From assembly GCF_037041345.1 (NCBI RefSeq), contig NZ_CP146287.1, positions 1,243,501 through 1,307,500 of the forward strand: a stretch of DNA of 64,000 nucleotides. Reading direction: 5' to 3'. Below are positions 60,481-64,000 of this stretch, one piece after another. The first letter of the stretch is position 1. The number at the start of each line of letters is the position of its first letter. The notes below the pieces were generated by a model, which saw only the letters and a list, made by a program, of their open reading frames with translations, was not told where the DNA came from and did not search any database. The DNA is from Abiotrophia defectiva ATCC 49176. Lineage in GTDB: Bacteria; Bacillota; Bacilli; Lactobacillales; Aerococcaceae. Made by a program: the position numbers and the translations under genes.

Positions 60481-62583
60481 TTAGTCTTTAGGTAAGAGGA
60501 CCTTACGAGACAAGTTGATTCGACCTTGGTTGTCGATTTCGATGACTTTGACCTCTACGACATCGCCAATCTTGAGCACGTCTTCGACTTGTGCCACACG
60601 GCGGTGTTCCAATTCAGAAATATGAACCAAACCATCTTTACCTGGCAAGACTTCTACGAAGGCACCGAATTTCTCAATGCGCTTAACTTTACCAGTGTAG
60701 ACTTGGCCTACTTCAACTTCACGAACTAAGTCTTCAATCATTTGACGAGCCTTGTTAATCATATCTTGGTCGCTAGACGCAATGGAGACATTACCCGTTT
60801 GGTCGATATCAATCTTAACGCCAGTTGCGTCAATAATACCGTTAATGGTTTCCCCACCACGACCGATGACCACCTTAATCTTATCTGGGTTAATTTGGAT
60901 GATATCAATCTTAGGTGCATATGGGCTCAATTCCTTACGAGCTTCAGGTAAGGTAGATACCAATTCATCCAAGATTTCTAAACGGGCCTTCTTAGCTTGC
61001 GTCAAAGCTTCTGTTAAGATGGCTTCGGTAATCCCTTGAATCTTGATATCCATTTGCAAGGCTGTAATCCCGGCAGCTGTCCCGGCAACCTTGAAGTCCA
61101 TATCGCCTAGGTGGTCTTCCAGACCTTGAATATCGGTTAAGACGGTGTAGTCTTCCCCTTCCATGACCAAGCCCATGGCAATCCCTGCTACTGGCGCCTT
61201 AATTGGCACACCTGCATCCATGAGGGCCAAAGTGCCGGCACAGATACTTGCTTGCGAAGAAGAACCGTTAGATTCCAAGACTTCAGATACCAACCGAATG
61301 GTGTATGGGAAATCTTCTGGCGCAGGAATCACTTGTTTGAGGGCGCGTTCACCTAAGGCACCGTGACCAATTTCACGACGACCTGGGCTACCCACACGAC
61401 CTGTTTCGCCGACAGAGAAGTTAGGGAAGTTGTAGTGGTGGATGAAACGTTTGCCTTCTTCAATGCCTAAACCATCGATTACTTGATGCTCACCGAGCGG
61501 TGCCAAGGTAGCAGCAGTCAAGACTTGGGTTTGTCCCCGAGTAAAGAGACCCGAACCATGAACGCGTGGCAAGAGGGCCACAGAAGAGCTCAACGGACGG
61601 ATTTCATCGATGCGACGACCGTCTGGACGAACACGTTCCTTAGTGATGAGACGACGAACTTCGTCCTTCTCTAAGTCGTGTAAGGCAGTGGATACGTCCT
61701 TCATGAGCTGATCATAGTCATCACGGTCAGCGTATACTGCTGCAAAGAATTCAGTTGCTTCTTCCATAACAGCGTCAACAGCTGCTTCACGTGCTTTCTT
61801 CTCTTGAGTTTGGATGGCTTGAATCATGCGAGACTTGTAGCGTTCCCCTACTTGAGCTGCCACTTCTGGCGCCACTTCTGCCAAGGTAAACTCGAATTTC
61901 TCTTTACCGATTTGAGCGACGATTTCATTTTGGAAGGCTACCAATTCCTTGATGGCAGCATGACCTTTGAGTAAGGCTTCTAACATATCTGCTTCTGATA
62001 CTTCTTTGGCAGAAGATTCCACCATGTTGATGGCAGTCGCCGTACCGGCAACCGTTAATTCGATATCAGATAATTCTGCTTGGGCAACCGTTGGGTTGAT
62101 GACAATCTCCCCATTGACGCGCCCTACGTTAACACCGGCAACAGGCCCGTCAAATGGAATGTCTGACACAGCTAAGGCCAGGGAAGCCCCTAACATAGCG
62201 GCCATTTCTGGGGTGCAGTCTTGGTCAACTGATAGAACGGTGTTGGTAATTTGAATTTCATTACGAACGCCTTCTGGGAACATTGGACGTAATGGACGGT
62301 CGATCAAACGGCTGGTTAAGGTTGCCGCTTCAGATGGACGGCCTTCACGCTTGATGAAGCCCCCTGGGACTTTACCGACCGCATACATCTTCTCGATGTA
62401 GTGGACAGTTAACGGGAAGAAGTCACCGGTCCCGGCTTTCTTAGATGCAACGGCTGCAGATAAAACCACAGTGTCACCGTAGCGAACTAATACGGCGCCG
62501 TTGGCTTGTTTGGCTAATTCGCCAATTTCCACAGATAGCGGACGGCCCGCTAAAGTTGTAGAAAATACATGTTTGTTTGACAT
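60481..62583 (-). CDS. pnp: Polyribonucleotide nucleotidyltransferase (PNPase)
   Basis: A 700-residue 3'-5' phosphorolytic exoribonuclease. Two RNase PH-like domains cover residues 10-230 and 310-545, with the catalytic region [30 protein letters not shown] (near 393-422) and [27 protein letters not shown] domain ([26 protein letters not shown], near 560) and an S1 domain ([31 protein letters not shown], near 628) close the protein. AGGAGG lies 8 bases upstream. It follows rpsO, the conserved order, with a long hairpin in between that may be used in autoregulation. Confidence 0.97.
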   Translation of the reverse strand: MSNKHVFSTTLAGRPLSVEIGELAKQANGAVLVRYGDTVVLSAAVASKKAGTGDFFPLTVHYIEKMYAVGKVPGGFIKREGRPSEAATLTSRLIDRPLRPMFPEGVRNEIQITNTVLSVDQDCTPEMAAMLGASLALAVSDIPFDGPVAGVNVGRVNGEIVINPTVAQAELSDIELTVAGTATAINMVESSAKEVSEADMLEALLKGHAAIKELVAFQNEIVAQIGKEKFEFTLAEVAPEVAAQVGERYKSRMIQAIQTQEKKAREAAVDAVMEEATEFFAAVYADRDDYDQLMKDVSTALHDLEKDEVRRLITKERVRPDGRRIDEIRPLSSSVALLPRVHGSGLFTRGQTQVLTAATLAPLGEHQVIDGLGIEEGKRFIHHYNFPNFSVGETGRVGSPGRREIGHGALGERALKQVIPAPEDFPYTIRLVSEVLESNGSSSQASICAGTLALMDAGVPIKAPVAGIAMGLVMEGEDYTVLTDIQGLEDHLGDMDFKVAGTAAGITALQMDIKIQGITEAILTEALTQAKKARLEILDELVSTLPEARKELSPYAPKIDIIQINPDKIKVVIGRGGETINGIIDATGVKIDIDQTGNVSIASSDQDMINKARQMIEDLVREVEVGQVYTGKVKRIEKFGAFVEVLPGKDGLVHISELEHRRVAQVEDVLKIGDVVEVKVIEIDNQGRINLSRKVLLPKD

Positions 62584-62620
62584 GGAATGTCCTCCTTATA
62601 AATTGGGATTGCTCCCTTGA

Positions 62621-62697
62621 TATGGAACATGACTAATCAAATAAGAACTGGCCAAGCTGCCCTGCCCGGCTCTTATTTGGTTAGCACATATTCCATG
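62621..62697 (-). promoter_or_regulatory. Long stem-loop in the pnp leader
   Basis: On the minus strand CTAACCAAATAAGA (62671-62684) pairs with TCTTATTTGATTAG (62633-62646) with one mismatch. An outer ATGGAA / TTCCAT helix extends it, and a 24-base GC-rich loop closes it. It lies between the rpsO terminator and pnp, 37 bases from the pnp start. Confidence 0.7.
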
Positions 62698-62706
62698 GTA
62701 AAGCTC

Positions 62707-62736
62707 TAAAAAAAGAAGGCGGCCGTAGCCGCCCTG
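62707..62736 (-). terminator. Terminator of rpsO
   Basis: Minus-strand stem GGCGGC / GCCGCC with loop TACG, then TTCTTTTTTT, 10 bases after the rpsO stop. A stable tetraloop hairpin; some read-through into pnp is likely. Confidence 0.85.
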
Positions 62737-62745
62737 CTACCAAAA

Positions 62746-63015
62746 TTAACGACGTAAACCTAAACGTTGGATTAATTCACGGTAACGTTGAATATCTTTC
62801 TCACGCAGGTAAGAAAGCAAGTGGCGACGACGCCCAACTTTCTTCATCAAACCGCGGTAGGAATGATAGTCTTTCTTATGAGTACGGATGTGGTCAGTTA
62901 AGATATTGATATCTTCAGTTAAAACCGCAACTTGTACTTCTGGAGAACCAGTGTCCCCTTCGTGAGTAGCATAAGCTTTAATGATTTCATTTTTACGCTC
63001 TTTTGATAATGCCAT
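62746..63015 (-). CDS. rpsO: 30S ribosomal protein S15
   Basis: An 89-residue primary rRNA-binding protein of the 30S platform, the standard length. It starts [32 protein letters not shown] with AGAGGTG 7 bases upstream; the open frame adds 12 codons that are rejected. The signature [40 protein letters not shown] closes it. S15 often represses its own mRNA through leader structures; the 115-base leader here is long enough, but I did not recognise a named structure. Confidence 0.97.
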   Translation of the reverse strand: MALSKERKNEIIKAYATHEGDTGSPEVQVAVLTEDINILTDHIRTHKKDYHSYRGLMKKVGRRRHLLSYLREKDIQRYRELIQRLGLRR

Positions 63016-63140
63016 CTCAGTTTCACCTCTTTCCGATATAGTATCCCACAAGCTAAGTAAAACGTTGGTGACTCGTTAAACTGAGCCGGGGTGTTATAAG
63101 TAGCCGAACATCGATAAAGCAACAAACGACCACGTCTCTA

Positions 63141-63169
63141 AATATACGATAAAAGCTAGGAAAAATCAA
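63141..63169 (-). promoter_or_regulatory. rpsO promoter
   Basis: Minus-strand TTGATT (63164-63169), a 17-base spacer and TATATT (63141-63146), about 125 bases before the rpsO start. Confidence 0.7.
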
Positions 63170-63385
63170 GCCCTAAGCCAGGAAAATAGACTAAAATTTA
63201 AGGTCTTATCTTAGCTTGCATGGCTACTTTGCTATTTCATATATTACAGCTCAGTCCTAGCACAGTCCCATGTGAAAAAAGAGATTACAGATGTCCTATG
63301 ATTGGGTTAAGTCTCCATAAAATGGGCCTTTTAGTCTAACTTCTATGCTATGATAGTTTCATCAACAAGCAAAGGAAGCGTGATT
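63170..63385. other. Intergenic region between divergent rpsO and LysM genes
   Basis: Part of the 370-base gene-free stretch 63016-63385. It holds the rpsO promoter on the left and a TATGAT -10 (63349-63354, TATGC just before it) for the LysM gene on the right. TTACAG occurs twice (63244, 63286). I see no open frame or strong hairpin. Confidence 0.4.
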
Positions 63386-64000
63386 ATGAAATTAACACTT
63401 AAAAGAACACTGCTCTTAACGTCAGCAGCGGCTTTACTCGCACTCCCCTTGACTCCAGCTCAAGCCCAAGAATCCTCCCAATGGACGCCTCGGACGGTCA
63501 GCCAAATTAAAGAAGATATTTCCAAGCAAGCTGACAAACTCAGCTATACAGTTCAATATGGCGACACCCTCTCAGCCATCGCAGAAGCCCTTGAAGTCGA
63601 CCTTCAAGTTTTGGTTTCTATTAATGAAATTGCAGACGCTGATTTGATTTTCCCAGGTACTGTTTTAACGGCTACCTTAGATAGTAACCACAAAGTGACT
63701 AGTCTGGAAATTCAAACCCCAGACCAAAATCAAGAAAGTCCTAGTGTTCGGGCTGACTTGACTCAAAATACAATCACCATTGATGGCCAAACTAGCCAAG
63801 TTGACTTTAATCAAAACCAGGCGACTGCCCCAACTAACCCGCAAGTACAAGCTCTTGTTGAGGAAAGCCCTGTCCAAGATCAGGAAGCTGCCAGCCAAGA
63901 CTTGTCTCCGGTCACCCAAGTTCCTGGCCAGCCAGAGGCTGTTACGCCAGCTCAACCGACAGCTACTAGCCCTCAAACGCCAAATAACCAAGTCAAGCCA
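63386..64000 (+). CDS. Secreted LysM domain protein, N-terminal part
   Basis: Open from ATG 63386 to the right edge: 205 codons with no stop. AAAGGAAG lies 9 bases upstream. A signal peptide (MKLTLKRTLLLTSAAALLALPLTPAQAQ) covers residues 1-27 with cleavage likely after AQA. Then come WTPRTVSQIKEDI and a LysM domain (residues 53-97, YTVQYGDTLSAIAEALEVDLQVLVSIN to LIFPGTVL). A Gln/Pro/Thr/Asp-rich linker follows to the edge. This layout is shared by secreted LysM wall proteins of streptococci and lactobacilli that often carry a C-terminal hydrolase or lysozyme-like domain. That part is outside the window. Confidence 0.85.
   Translation, partial: MKLTLKRTLLLTSAAALLALPLTPAQAQESSQWTPRTVSQIKEDISKQADKLSYTVQYGDTLSAIAEALEVDLQVLVSINEIADADLIFPGTVLTATLDSNHKVTSLEIQTPDQNQESPSVRADLTQNTITIDGQTSQVDFNQNQATAPTNPQVQALVEESPVQDQEAASQDLSPVTQVPGQPEAVTPAQPTATSPQTPNNQVKP

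Noticed and set aside
1-64000. Defence system, biosynthetic cluster or prophage
   Set aside because: All regions are accounted for by core genes, one IS200-type element and short regulatory gaps; no cluster of accessory genes was found.

Overview
The window is low-to-moderate GC Firmicutes chromosome. The gene orders der-rpsA-cmk, scpA-scpB-rluB, gpsB-rnpB-ypsC-type methyltransferase and rpsO-pnp, a type B RNase P RNA, AddAB/RexAB, RNase Y plus RNase J, and strong AGGAGG ribosome binding sites all point to the order Lactobacillales. An Aerococcaceae-type organism (Aerococcus, Facklamia, Globicatella, Abiotrophia) is my best guess; this is inferred from gene content, not from a search. Almost everything is core genome. 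The only mobile element is one IS200-type insertion, and there is no prophage, CRISPR array or obvious island.

Layout. 1-5.4 kb: end of a histidine phosphatase gene, hup, der, rpsA, cmk, a membrane-anchored LysM protein with a Gln-rich repeat, and ferredoxin. 5.4-9 kb: the riboflavin ECF transporter ribU under an FMN riboswitch, then the chromosome segregation cluster ribT-scpA-scpB-rluB. 9-13 kb: nucleoside salvage (punA, deoB), xerD and cvfB. 13-19.3 kb: RNase Y, asd, tmRNA, an rRNA-methyltransferase-like protein, RNase P RNA, gpsB and an RNase HI-like protein. 19.4-28.5 kb, mostly plus strand: a TPR-like protein, a DUF2187-like protein, a small orphan protein, a MATE transporter, TrhO and a very large class A penicillin-binding protein. 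28.6-31.4 kb: the manXYZ phosphotransferase operon with a cre site in its promoter. 31.6-44.4 kb: addA, addB, pepT, nif3-like, trmK, a ThiT-like membrane protein and RNase J. 44.5-47.1 kb: a TetR regulator divergent from an alpha/beta hydrolase, then the IS200-type element. 47.2-60.4 kb: a complete de novo purine operon purE-K-L-C-F-M-N-H-D-B with a PurBox pair upstream. 60.4-64 kb: pnp, rpsO and the start of a secreted LysM protein.

Several genes connect. Purine synthesis (10 genes) and purine salvage (punA, deoB) feed the same pool. RNase Y, RNase J, PNPase, CvfB, RNase P and tmRNA form a large part of the RNA processing and rescue machinery. GpsB, the large PBP1A and two LysM proteins belong to the cell wall.

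I did not find a convincing undescribed system. The observations most worth checking are small: a perfect 16-bp hairpin burying the ribosome binding site of the MATE gene; a roughly 675-residue cytoplasmic extension on PBP1A with arginine-rich motifs; an AddB/RexB in which all four iron-sulfur cysteine positions are replaced; and a long stem-loop in the pnp leader. All starts were chosen by inspecting ribosome binding sites by eye. No database search was run.
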